Shown piece after piece: positions 46,205-53,614 of a stretch of DNA of 64,000 nucleotides. Positions within the stretch are counted from its first letter, which is position 1; each line of letters starts with the position of its first letter. The DNA is from an uncultured Pelagibacteraceae bacterium. Its GTDB lineage: Bacteria; Pseudomonadota; Alphaproteobacteria; Pelagibacterales; Pelagibacteraceae. The position numbers and the translations under genes are program-made. The stretch lies in NCBI GenBank assembly GCA_902517455.1, contig CABYCN010000001.1, forward strand, positions 62,001 to 126,000. Reading direction: 5' to 3'. A model generated the notes under the pieces. It was not told where the DNA came from, made no database searches, and saw only the letters and a program-made list of their open reading frames with translations.

Positions 46205-47659
46205 TTAAGTTCCACAAAATGTTTGATACTTTTCATCTAAATCAGTTGGAATTTGATAATTGATAGTATCATTTTGTCGAATATATGGTTTTTTCAAAAT
46301 TTCTAATAGATGCTTAACAGGTTTTATATTATCTTTTTTAGCTGCTTCAAGGGCCTCTTCTACTTTATGATTTCTCGGAATAACAAGAGGATTAAAAGTT
46401 TTCATCAATTTTAAGTATTTTTCAGGTGAATTATTGTTAATTTTAAGTCTTACCTCCCATCTTTTTTTCCAATTTTGAAAATCTTCACTTTCATAAACTT
46501 TGTTGTCTTTTATTTTTTCATTCATTAAATAACAAAAAGTGTTTGTATAATCTACTTTATTTAGATGCATCCAAGTAAGCAAATCAACTATTAAGAATTT
46601 ATCTTTATCTTCTGTGCCCTGTAATCCAAGTTTCTTTCTCATCATATTCATCCATCTTTCCTTATATTTTTTTTCGAATGTATTAATGAGTTCTGTTGCA
46701 CTTTTAATTGCTTGATCTTGATCATGGTGAATTAATGGGATTAAACATTCAGCAAATCGTGAAAGGTTCCACTTTGTTATTGCGGGCTGATTACAGTAAG
46801 CGTATCTACCCATTTTATCAATTGAACTAAAAACAGTCTCTGGATCATATTTGTCGATAAATGCACACGGTCCATAATCAATTGTCTCTCCAGAAATCGT
46901 CATATTGTCAGTATTCATAACACCATGAATAAAACCAACTCGCATCCAATTGACCACAAGATCAATTTGTTTATCTATAAGAACGTGCAAGAGATCTAAG
47001 GCCTTTTTTTTTGAATTTATGAGTTCTGGAAAGTGCCGTTTAAGAACATAATTAAAAAAAATTTCTAATTCATTTTTTTTATTTCTTGCCGCAACGTATT
47101 GAAAAGTTCCAACCCTTATATGACTTGAAGCAACTCTTGTTAAGATAGCACCTTGCAATAAGGTATCTCGTATTATTTTTTCACCTGTTTTAGCCACCGC
47201 CAAACTCCTTGTTGAAGGGATATTAAGATGATGCATTGCTTCACTAATGATATATTCCCTTAACATTGGACCTAGTGCAGCTCTGCCATCACCATTTCTA
47301 GAAAATGCAGTTTTCCCTGAACCTTTAAACTGAACATCGTATCTTTTATTACTCTTCGTTAAATGCTCACCTATTAAGATTGCTCTGCCATCCCCTAACA
47401 TTGTGAAATGTCCAAATTGATGACCAGCATAAGCTTGAGCTATTGCATTACTTCCCTTTGGAAGTATATTTCCAGTAAATAAGGATGATAATTTATCTTT
47501 ATCAATTTTGTTGAAGTCCAGATTTAACTCTTTGGCTAAATCATTATTCATCAAAACTAATTCTGGGTTCTTTACAGCTACAGGTTCAATATGTTCTTTA
47601 AATGCATTAGATAGTCTTGAATAAGAGTTATCAAAATTCCAATTTATAGTATTTTTCAT
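46205..47659 (-). CDS. selO: Protein adenylyltransferase SelO (YdiU family)
   Basis: Pseudokinase-fold enzyme that transfers AMP from ATP to Ser, Thr or Tyr of proteins, linked to redox control. The 484 residues include YAGHQFGHFTMLGDGRAILIGE, DVQFKGSGKTAFSRNGDGRAALGPML, GVMNTDNMTISGETIDYGPCAF (with catalytic and Mg-binding Asp) and end in FCGT, the C-terminal position where eukaryotic SelO has selenocysteine. I start at ATG 47659, which gives the normal N-terminus MKNTINWNFDNSYS; a longer frame to 47707 would run into msrA. msrA lies 5 bases upstream. Confidence 0.95.
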   Translation of the reverse strand: MKNTINWNFDNSYSRLSNAFKEHIEPVAVKNPELVLMNNDLAKELNLDFNKIDKDKLSSLFTGNILPKGSNAIAQAYAGHQFGHFTMLGDGRAILIGEHLTKSNKRYDVQFKGSGKTAFSRNGDGRAALGPMLREYIISEAMHHLNIPSTRSLAVAKTGEKIIRDTLLQGAILTRVASSHIRVGTFQYVAARNKKNELEIFFNYVLKRHFPELINSKKKALDLLHVLIDKQIDLVVNWMRVGFIHGVMNTDNMTISGETIDYGPCAFIDKYDPETVFSSIDKMGRYAYCNQPAITKWNLSRFAECLIPLIHHDQDQAIKSATELINTFEKKYKERWMNMMRKKLGLQGTEDKDKFLIVDLLTWMHLNKVDYTNTFCYLMNEKIKDNKVYESEDFQNWKKRWEVRLKINNNSPEKYLKLMKTFNPLVIPRNHKVEEALEAAKKDNIKPVKHLLEILKKPYIRQNDTINYQIPTDLDEKYQTFCGT

Positions 47660-47664
47660 AAAAT

Positions 47665-48243
47665 TTATTGACTCCAAATCCTCTTTAACAATTCTTCTCT
47701 TCCACAAGCCTTTTTATATCTAAGATATCGCTCAAATTTGATCTTATAAAAATCTTGATGATATTCCTCTGCTTTAAAAAATTTTTCAAAGTTTCTTACA
47801 TAGGTCACTACTTTCTTATTAAATTTATTCTCTAATTCTTTAATATTTTTATCTATCAAAATTTTTTCCTCATCATTTCCATAGAATGCAACTGACCTAT
47901 AACTATATCCTTTATCACAAAATTGACCATATGCGTCAAATGGATCAATATTAATCCAAAAATTTTCCAATAATTCTTCGTAGGAAATAATTTTTTTATC
48001 ATAGATTATTTCTACAACTTCAAAATGACCAGTCTTTCCATACGTTACTTCCTTGTAAGTTGGGTTTTCAGTAATACCTCCTGAATATCCAGAAATAACT
48101 TCCTCTACACCATTTAATTTTTCAAATGATTCCTCCACACACCAAAAACATCCGCCGGCAAAATATGCTTTACTTTTCTGGGCAGAATGTGAAAGACTTG
48201 TATTAACTAATAAAATAAGGAATATAATAAAATATTTCATCAA
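47665..48243 (-). CDS. msrA: Peptide methionine-(S)-sulfoxide reductase MsrA, exported form
   Basis: Reduces the S epimer of methionine sulfoxide. The 192 residues include the catalytic C32 in GGCFWC, VEEVISGYSGG, ITENPTYKEVTYGKTGHFE and EYHQDFY. A hydrophobic N-terminus (MMKYFIIFLILLVNTSLSHS) is a signal peptide, so the enzyme acts in the periplasm. C183 near the end (KKACGREE) could resolve the disulfide. It precedes selO by 5 bases; joint expression of methionine repair and AMPylation points to oxidative stress. Confidence 0.95.
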   Translation of the reverse strand: MMKYFIIFLILLVNTSLSHSAQKSKAYFAGGCFWCVEESFEKLNGVEEVISGYSGGITENPTYKEVTYGKTGHFEVVEIIYDKKIISYEELLENFWINIDPFDAYGQFCDKGYSYRSVAFYGNDEEKILIDKNIKELENKFNKKVVTYVRNFEKFFKAEEYHQDFYKIKFERYLRYKKACGREELLKRIWSQ

Positions 48244-48277
48244 TTATCATAAACAAAATAATTATGATTAGTCCATG

Positions 48278-48320
48278 ATATTAAAGGTAGCTACTACTTA
48301 AAATAGTCTACCTTTAATAT
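48278..48320. repeat. 13-base perfect inverted repeat between fdh and msrA
   Basis: ATATTAAAGGTAG (48278-48290) and CTACCTTTAATAT (48308-48320) are perfect complements around a 17-base loop in which ACTA and TAGT can extend the stem past a 2-base bulge. It lies between the fdh stop (48334) and the msrA start (48243). No T run follows on either side, so it is not a classic terminator. It may end or protect the fdh mRNA, or be an operator. Confidence 0.7.
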
Positions 48321-48333
48321 TGATTTTTAAGAA

Positions 48334-49533
48334 TTATTTTTTTTGGTACTTGGCTGCTTCCTCTGAACCACCAGTTGCTGAACCTTTACTATATGAATGA
48401 GCACCCATACCAGCTAACTGTCCATCTTTTACAATTAAATACTGATTTCTAATTTCTTTACCATCAAAGAAACATTCAAGTATCTCTCTAACTCCATCAG
48501 CATACCTTGCTTGTGCTGTCAAAGATGTTCCTGAAGTGTGAGGTGTCATTCCGTGATTTGGCATGCTTCTCCATACGTGATCATTGGGTGCTGGTTGAGG
48601 AAACCACACATCTCCAGCATATCCACTTAATTGACCACTTTTCAATGCTTTTGCTATTGCATCGCGATTACAAATTTTTCCTCTTGCAGTGTTTACAATA
48701 TAAGCACCTTTTTTCATTTTACTTATCATTTCATCATCAAATAAGTTTTCCGTTTCTGGATGAAGTGGACAATTAATTGTCACCACATCGCAAACTTTTA
48801 CCATTGACTCAACAGACTCATGAAATGTTAGATTAAGTTCTTTTTCAACTGAATCAGGTAGTCTATGTCTATCAAAATAATGTAAGTGAGTATCAAAAGG
48901 TTTCATCTTTCTTAATGCATCTAATCCAATACGTCCTGCAGCAACTGTTCCAATATGCATACCTTCAACGTCATATGATCTCTGAACTGCATCAGCGATG
49001 TTCCAGCCACCTTCATTTACGATTCTATGTTGATTATGATAATCTCTAACCATTGAAACTATCATCATGACAATGTGCTCTGCTACTGATCTAGAATTAC
49101 AATAAGTTACTTCTACGACGTCAATTTTGTTATCCATCGCAGCTTGTAAATCAACGTGATCTGAACCAATACCTGCTGTAATTGCCATCTTAAGATTTTT
49201 AGCTTTGCCAATCCTTTCTTTGGTTAGATAATATGGGAAAAAAGGTTGAGAAATAACAATATCAGCATCAACAATATGTTTGTCAGCCTCACATCCATCA
49301 CCATCTTTACTATTAGTAACAACTAACTCATGACCATTACTCTCTAAAAACTTACGTAATCCAAGTTCACCAGATACACAACCTAGTAATTGCCCTGGAG
49401 TATAATCCCTACCTTTAGGTGAAGGTAAAGTCATTCCATCTGGGTATTTCTCTATTTTTGGTAATTGTGAAAGTGCATAAGATTTGGGCATTCCACTTTT
49501 GGGATCATCATATAATACGCATAATATTTTCAT
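48334..49533 (-). CDS. fdh: NAD-dependent formate dehydrogenase
   Basis: Metal-free enzyme of the D-2-hydroxyacid dehydrogenase superfamily that oxidises formate to CO2 and makes NADH. The 399 residues match Pseudomonas sp. 101 formate dehydrogenase almost without gaps as I remember it, and the key residues have the same numbers: N146, D221 (NAD preference), R284 in NTARGK and H332 in TPHTSG. GTVAAGRIGL is the coenzyme motif. Ends SKGSATGGSEEAAKYQKK, also as in that enzyme. It supplies energy from C1 compounds and clears formate made from glycine and methyl groups. Single-gene unit with a 70-base promoter gap upstream. Confidence 0.97.
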   Translation of the reverse strand: MKILCVLYDDPKSGMPKSYALSQLPKIEKYPDGMTLPSPKGRDYTPGQLLGCVSGELGLRKFLESNGHELVVTNSKDGDGCEADKHIVDADIVISQPFFPYYLTKERIGKAKNLKMAITAGIGSDHVDLQAAMDNKIDVVEVTYCNSRSVAEHIVMMIVSMVRDYHNQHRIVNEGGWNIADAVQRSYDVEGMHIGTVAAGRIGLDALRKMKPFDTHLHYFDRHRLPDSVEKELNLTFHESVESMVKVCDVVTINCPLHPETENLFDDEMISKMKKGAYIVNTARGKICNRDAIAKALKSGQLSGYAGDVWFPQPAPNDHVWRSMPNHGMTPHTSGTSLTAQARYADGVREILECFFDGKEIRNQYLIVKDGQLAGMGAHSYSKGSATGGSEEAAKYQKK

Positions 49534-49602
49534 TTGTTCCTCTCTGTATATTTAAATATTAAAACGTTTATCTAACATTATTTTAAGGTATCTAGCAATT
49601 AA

Positions 49603-50067
49603 TTATTTCTGAATTGGGTAAGGTTTTTTTAAAATAAATCTATTAACAATAATCGCAAATATAATAATTATTAGAGACCCTAATATAACAGGACTTAGTA
49701 AATAATCCAAAGAGACACTACCTATTATCACTATTATTGGATTACCACCTGCCGGTGGGTGGGTGATATTAAACAAGATCATTAATCCAACGCCAAACCC
49801 CACAGCTAAAGGAATAGTTAAAAAAATTGGTAAAGGAATAAAATATAAAAAGAATAAACCTACTGAAGCAGTTATAAGATGTCCAAAAAAAACATTTTTC
49901 GGTCGTGCAAATGGACTTTCAGGATAGCCGTAAAGCAAAACCATTGAGGAACCAAAAGAAGCTAATAGAAATATTCCAAATCCGGTTTTATAAGTTAAAA
50001 CAGTTAATATACCAATTGTTAAAGTAGAAAATAATCCAGCAAAAATTGATTTTTTTAAATTATTCAT
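49603..50067 (-). CDS. HPP-family membrane protein
   Basis: A 154-residue membrane protein of four or five segments. FGSSMVLLYGYPESPFARPKNVFFGHL and NITHPPAGGNPIIVI carry the S-x-x-x-L, P-x-S-x-x-A-x-P and HPPA motifs that define the HPP family. A plant member has been linked with nitrite transport. No role can be given here. It lies 4 bases after the IscU-like gene. Confidence 0.87.
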   Translation of the reverse strand: MNNLKKSIFAGLFSTLTIGILTVLTYKTGFGIFLLASFGSSMVLLYGYPESPFARPKNVFFGHLITASVGLFFLYFIPLPIFLTIPLAVGFGVGLMILFNITHPPAGGNPIIVIIGSVSLDYLLSPVILGSLIIIIFAIIVNRFILKKPYPIQK

Positions 50068-50071
50068 TTTT

Positions 50072-50470
50072 TTAATTTGATACTATCTTTTTTAGGGCAT
50101 TAAAAGGTAATAATATACATTCTTTTCTGGAAAAATTTTTTTTTTTAAATAATTTCTTGAATGATAAATTTCTTTTTTTAAATATATCTAAATCTCCATC
50201 AAAAAAGTTTTTTGCATCTTCACACAATTTTTTTATTTTATCTTTTTGATTATTTATAGATGCTTTGGAAAGAATGCTTGCAGACGCTTGACAGTAAATA
50301 CAGGAATTTCCTTGATATCCAAACTTAATTATTTTATTATTTCTAATAATTAATTTTAGTTGTACTTCGTCCCCACATAAAGAGTTTTTTAATTTTGAAT
50401 AGTGAGTATGATTTTTGATATTTATATTATTTTCTGTTTCCGAGGCTATGCCTAATATTTCTAAGTCCAT
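50072..50470 (-). CDS. IscU/SufU-like iron-sulfur scaffold
   Basis: A 132-residue NifU N-terminal-like protein. The three cluster cysteines are in place: C32 in SLCGDE (with the neighbouring D34), C57 in GNSCIYCQAS and C118 in RKECILLPF, with an extra C60. Spacing agrees with SufU/IscU. It would assemble or pass on iron-sulfur clusters. It is not next to other suf or isc genes; its only close neighbour is the HPP gene. The region between the second and third Cys is very lysine-rich. Confidence 0.85.
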   Translation of the reverse strand: MDLEILGIASETENNINIKNHTHYSKLKNSLCGDEVQLKLIIRNNKIIKFGYQGNSCIYCQASASILSKASINNQKDKIKKLCEDAKNFFDGDLDIFKKRNLSFKKLFKKKNFSRKECILLPFNALKKIVSN

Positions 50471-50639
50471 ATTTATTTATATAATAAAGATATTAAATGT
50501 TATAGTTAAGTTTTAAATTCTCAAAAAAAATATAATAAATTCGGGAAATAGAATGTTTTTTTAGGTATACTAATAAAATTTTTTTTATTACAATTCAATT
50601 TTGTTGTAGTTCAAACTAATTACAACTAAACATCTACTT
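50471..50639. promoter_or_regulatory. Divergent gap with a GTTGTA/TACAAC element
   Basis: The 169-base gap lies between two diverging genes. It holds TATACT at 50566-50571 and, closer to the transporter gene, GTTGTA (50603-50608) and TACAAC (50621-50626) with 12 bases between, containing AGTT-CA-AACT. The same two half-sites, with 4 bases between, occur at 22800-22815. They may bind one regulator. No RNA gene is visible. Confidence 0.35.
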
Positions 50640-51545
50640 ATGATAGAGCTTAAAAAAGAAAAAATAGCTATTCCAGTAGTCTTATTCGCTGGCCTTTTAT
50701 GGTCATTCGGGCCCTTAGTAGTGAGGTATATGGATAATCCACATATGGTGCCTTGGCAGTATATTTTTGGTCGAGGTCTGACAATATTTATAATTTTGAA
50801 TTTGTATCTATATTTTGAAGAAGGAATAAACTTTTATAAAAATTACAAGAAAATTGGAAGATCTGGAACTATTGGAGGATGTGGACTAGGTATTGCTATG
50901 ATTACTTTCATTTACTCGATTACTAACACCAGTGCAGCAGTTACTTTATTGTGTTTAGCAGCAATGCCATTTTTTACGGCTATAATAGCTTATTTATTTT
51001 TGAAAGAAAAAATTTCATCAAATGCATGGGTGTCGATTTTTATAGCTACATTAGGAATTATTATCATGGCATTTGGAAATACAGAAAAAAATTCTTTAAT
51101 AGGTTTTCTTTTTGGTCTTGCATCTTCGATAGGTTTCTCTATTTTTTCAGTAACATTAAGATGGAGAAAAGAAACACCCAAGTTTACTACCGTAGCTTTA
51201 GCTGGATTATTTTGTTTTGTCTTTGCATCAATAGTCATTTTAGTTACTAAACAAAGCTTTTTTTCAACCAGTTATAATAGCTCAATGTTTTCGTTACATG
51301 GTATTATAGTTTGTTTTGGGTTAATTTTATATTCTATTGGCTCAAAGGCAATACCAGCAGCAGAGTTGACACTTTTATCTCTAACAGAGGTTATTGGTGG
51401 AATCTTTTGGGTATGGTTACCACTGTTTGGAATTAATGAAATTCCGTCTACTAGTACTATAATTGGTGGATTTTTTCTTTTTGTTTCTCTCGTTTATTAC
51501 AGTTTAATTATGAGATGGAATAAAAGATATATAGCTCTTAATTAA
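50640..51545 (+). CDS. DMT/EamA-family transporter
   Basis: A 301-residue inner-membrane protein with ten segments in two EamA repeats (GLLWSFGPLVVRYMDNPHMVPWQYIFGRG; later GLASSIGFSIFSVTLRW). It lies 15 bases upstream of the amidinotransferase gene on the same strand, so it might move that enzyme's substrate or product, such as a guanidino compound. This is inference from position. Confidence 0.9.
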   Translation: MIELKKEKIAIPVVLFAGLLWSFGPLVVRYMDNPHMVPWQYIFGRGLTIFIILNLYLYFEEGINFYKNYKKIGRSGTIGGCGLGIAMITFIYSITNTSAAVTLLCLAAMPFFTAIIAYLFLKEKISSNAWVSIFIATLGIIIMAFGNTEKNSLIGFLFGLASSIGFSIFSVTLRWRKETPKFTTVALAGLFCFVFASIVILVTKQSFFSTSYNSSMFSLHGIIVCFGLILYSIGSKAIPAAELTLLSLTEVIGGIFWVWLPLFGINEIPSTSTIIGGFFLFVSLVYYSLIMRWNKRYIALN

Positions 51546-51560
51546 ATTTTTTAGAGAATA

Positions 51561-52676
51561 ATGAGTAAAAACAAAATTATAGTCAATAGCTGGAATGAGT
51601 GGGACCCTTTAAAACACGTAATAGTAGGTAAAGCTGACGGTACTTGTATACCCGCTCCTGAGCCAGCATTAGATGCAAAAGTTCCCGAAGACTCTGATAT
51701 GAAAGGCCAGTATGGACCAAGATCAAAAGATTCTATTGATAAAGCCAACCAGCTTCTTGATGATTTCTCAAATATATTAATCAAGCGAGGGATACAAGTC
51801 GATAGACCCACACCAATAAATTTTAATCAAAAAATATCTACGCCAGACTGGGAAGCTGAAACTATGTTTGGTTGTATGCCACCAAGAGACGTATTGCTTA
51901 CCGTAGGTAATGAAATTTTAGAGGCAACAATGAGTTATCGTTGCAGATGGTTCGAATATCTGTGTTATAGACCACTATTAAAAAAATACTATAACTTAGA
52001 TAATAATATGAAACACGAATCTGCACCAAAACCCCAATTAACTGATGATAATTATAGAAAAGATTATTTATCTAATAAAATTGGTATTCAAAAAAGATTA
52101 CAATGGACTAAGGAAAAATTTTTTGTAACTACTGAGGAAGAACCATTGTTTGATGCTGCAGATGTTTTAAGATTTGGTAAAGATCTAATTGTTCAACACG
52201 GTTTTACTACTAATTTAAAAGGTATCGATTGGCTAAAAAGGCATTTTAAAGATCATAGAATTCATGCGGTAAATTTTCCAGGTGATCCTTATCCTATTCA
52301 TATAGATGCAACCTTTACACCTATTAAAGAGGGACTAATCATAAATAACCCTCAAAGGAGACTTCCAAGAGACCAAAGAAAATTGTTTGAAAAAAATGAT
52401 TGGGAAATTATTGATGCTGCTCAACCAGCGCATAATCAACCACCTCCTCTCTGTTATTCATCAGTTTGGCTTTCCATGAATGTTTTGGTTCTTGATCAAA
52501 AGACAGTTTGTGTGGAAAAAAGTGAAAAATTTCAAGCAGAACAACTCGACAAACTGGGTATGGAAGTAATACCTGTGGAATTGAGAGATGCCTATGCTTT
52601 TGGTGGGGGTCTTCATTGTTGCACTGCAGATGTTTACCGAGAAGGTCAATTAAAAGATTATTTTCCTAATCAATGA
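51561..52676 (+). CDS. Glycine amidinotransferase-like enzyme (GATM/AGAT family)
   Basis: A 371-residue pentein-fold amidinotransferase. It matches animal L-arginine:glycine amidinotransferase along its length as I recall it: NSWNEWDPLKHVIVGKADG, PRDVLLTVGNEILEA, RWFEYLCYR, FVTTEEEPLFDAADVLRFG, HIDATF and GGGLHCCTADV. C353 is the expected nucleophile, with the Asp of FDAAD and the His of HIDATF as partners. It would move the amidino group of arginine to glycine, giving guanidinoacetate and ornithine; another acceptor amine is possible. A creatine pathway methylase is not nearby. Confidence 0.88.
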   Translation: MSKNKIIVNSWNEWDPLKHVIVGKADGTCIPAPEPALDAKVPEDSDMKGQYGPRSKDSIDKANQLLDDFSNILIKRGIQVDRPTPINFNQKISTPDWEAETMFGCMPPRDVLLTVGNEILEATMSYRCRWFEYLCYRPLLKKYYNLDNNMKHESAPKPQLTDDNYRKDYLSNKIGIQKRLQWTKEKFFVTTEEEPLFDAADVLRFGKDLIVQHGFTTNLKGIDWLKRHFKDHRIHAVNFPGDPYPIHIDATFTPIKEGLIINNPQRRLPRDQRKLFEKNDWEIIDAAQPAHNQPPPLCYSSVWLSMNVLVLDQKTVCVEKSEKFQAEQLDKLGMEVIPVELRDAYAFGGGLHCCTADVYREGQLKDYFPNQ

Positions 52677-52700
52677 AAATTCCTAAACTTAAAAGATATA

Positions 52701-53447
52701 CTAATTTTCTTTAGTTTTTTCTATATTAAAATTTTCTAACCCTGAAGATAAATCATTTTCAATTTGATTTTCTTTTTTCTCAATAAGTCCTAATCTCTCA
52801 TTTTCATTTTGTTCGAGTCTCTGGTCTTTTAAATTTTCTTTATGTTCTTTAATTTTTTGTTCAAGATCAAATTTTTCTTCCCATTCTTTAATTTTTAAAT
52901 ATTCTAATTGTTTTTGTTTTTCCTCTTCCTCTTTGATTAATTTTAAAGCTTTTTCTTTTCGCCTTTTTTCTTTGAGTTCCAAGTTTTTTTGCTCATCTTC
53001 TCTTACCCTCAAATCAATATCTTTTCTATTTTGTTCCTCATCTTTTAATTTAAGTTCTTTTTCCTTTGTTCTCAGTTCTTTTGCGACTTGCGTTAAATCC
53101 TCATCTTTTTTAATAAGTCTATAGAATTCCTCTTTTTGTTTATCTTCTTTTGTCTTAAGATCTTTTAGTTTATTTTTTAAATCTTCTTCTCTTGACCTTA
53201 ATTTATTATCTTCTTTTTTTAATTTTTCTTCTAAAGCTTTTAATTCTTTTTTTTCTTTAAGAAGCATATTCTTTTCTTGGATTTTCCTAAGTTTTATTTC
53301 TTTGATTTTTCTTTGTTCGTTTTTTTTTTTAAAATTTATAATTACGTTACTAAGCGATTTTGAAGTGACACTAGCAATTTTGACCAAAGTGCTTTTTTTT
53401 TTATAATTTTTTTTTTTATTTAATTTTTGAATTTTTTTAGCTGTCAT
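52701..53447 (-). CDS. Lysine/glutamate-rich coiled-coil protein
   Basis: I do not recognise this 248-residue protein. The first 60 residues are strongly basic (MTAKKIQKLNKKKNYKKKS). From about 60 to 225 it is made of L-K-x-K-E-E type units (for example LKKEDNKLRSREEDLKNKL, ELRTKEKELKLKDEEQ), predicting one long coiled coil or single alpha-helix. There is no signal peptide or membrane segment. The frame is open over 750 bases on the strand with purine-rich codons. Codon bias towards Lys and Glu is extreme even for this genome. A structural or scaffolding role is possible. Confidence 0.65.
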   Translation of the reverse strand: MTAKKIQKLNKKKNYKKKSTLVKIASVTSKSLSNVIINFKKKNEQRKIKEIKLRKIQEKNMLLKEKKELKALEEKLKKEDNKLRSREEDLKNKLKDLKTKEDKQKEEFYRLIKKDEDLTQVAKELRTKEKELKLKDEEQNRKDIDLRVREDEQKNLELKEKRRKEKALKLIKEEEEKQKQLEYLKIKEWEEKFDLEQKIKEHKENLKDQRLEQNENERLGLIEKKENQIENDLSSGLENFNIEKTKEN

Positions 53448-53614
53448 TTTATAAAAGGTTATTTGATCAAAAAATCAAGACTGGATCAAGAACTTAAGAA
53501 ATTTTTGTTTTAAAATTAATTTGTGTTTCAACCTACAAGCGATTATTCTAGTTAATACATTAAATATGAAAAATTTTTTTTGCATTAAAGATTTCAAAAT
53601 ATTATTAAGCTTTT
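53448..53614. other. Gap between the coiled-coil gene and cmk
   Basis: 167 AT-rich bases between two diverging genes. I see two GATCAA copies (near 53465 and 53487) and a TATTAT at 53600-53605 that could be a -10 box for the downstream gene, starting transcription about 3 bases before its GTG. No RNA gene or terminator is evident. Confidence 0.3.

Noticed and set aside
47660..47707. N-terminal extension of selO
   Set aside because: It would overlap the msrA coding region; the ATG at 47659 gives the usual SelO N-terminus.
48244..48333. SAM-V or another known riboswitch in the fdh-msrA gap
   Set aside because: The palindrome there lacks the pseudoknot consensus and lies downstream of fdh, not before a methionine gene.
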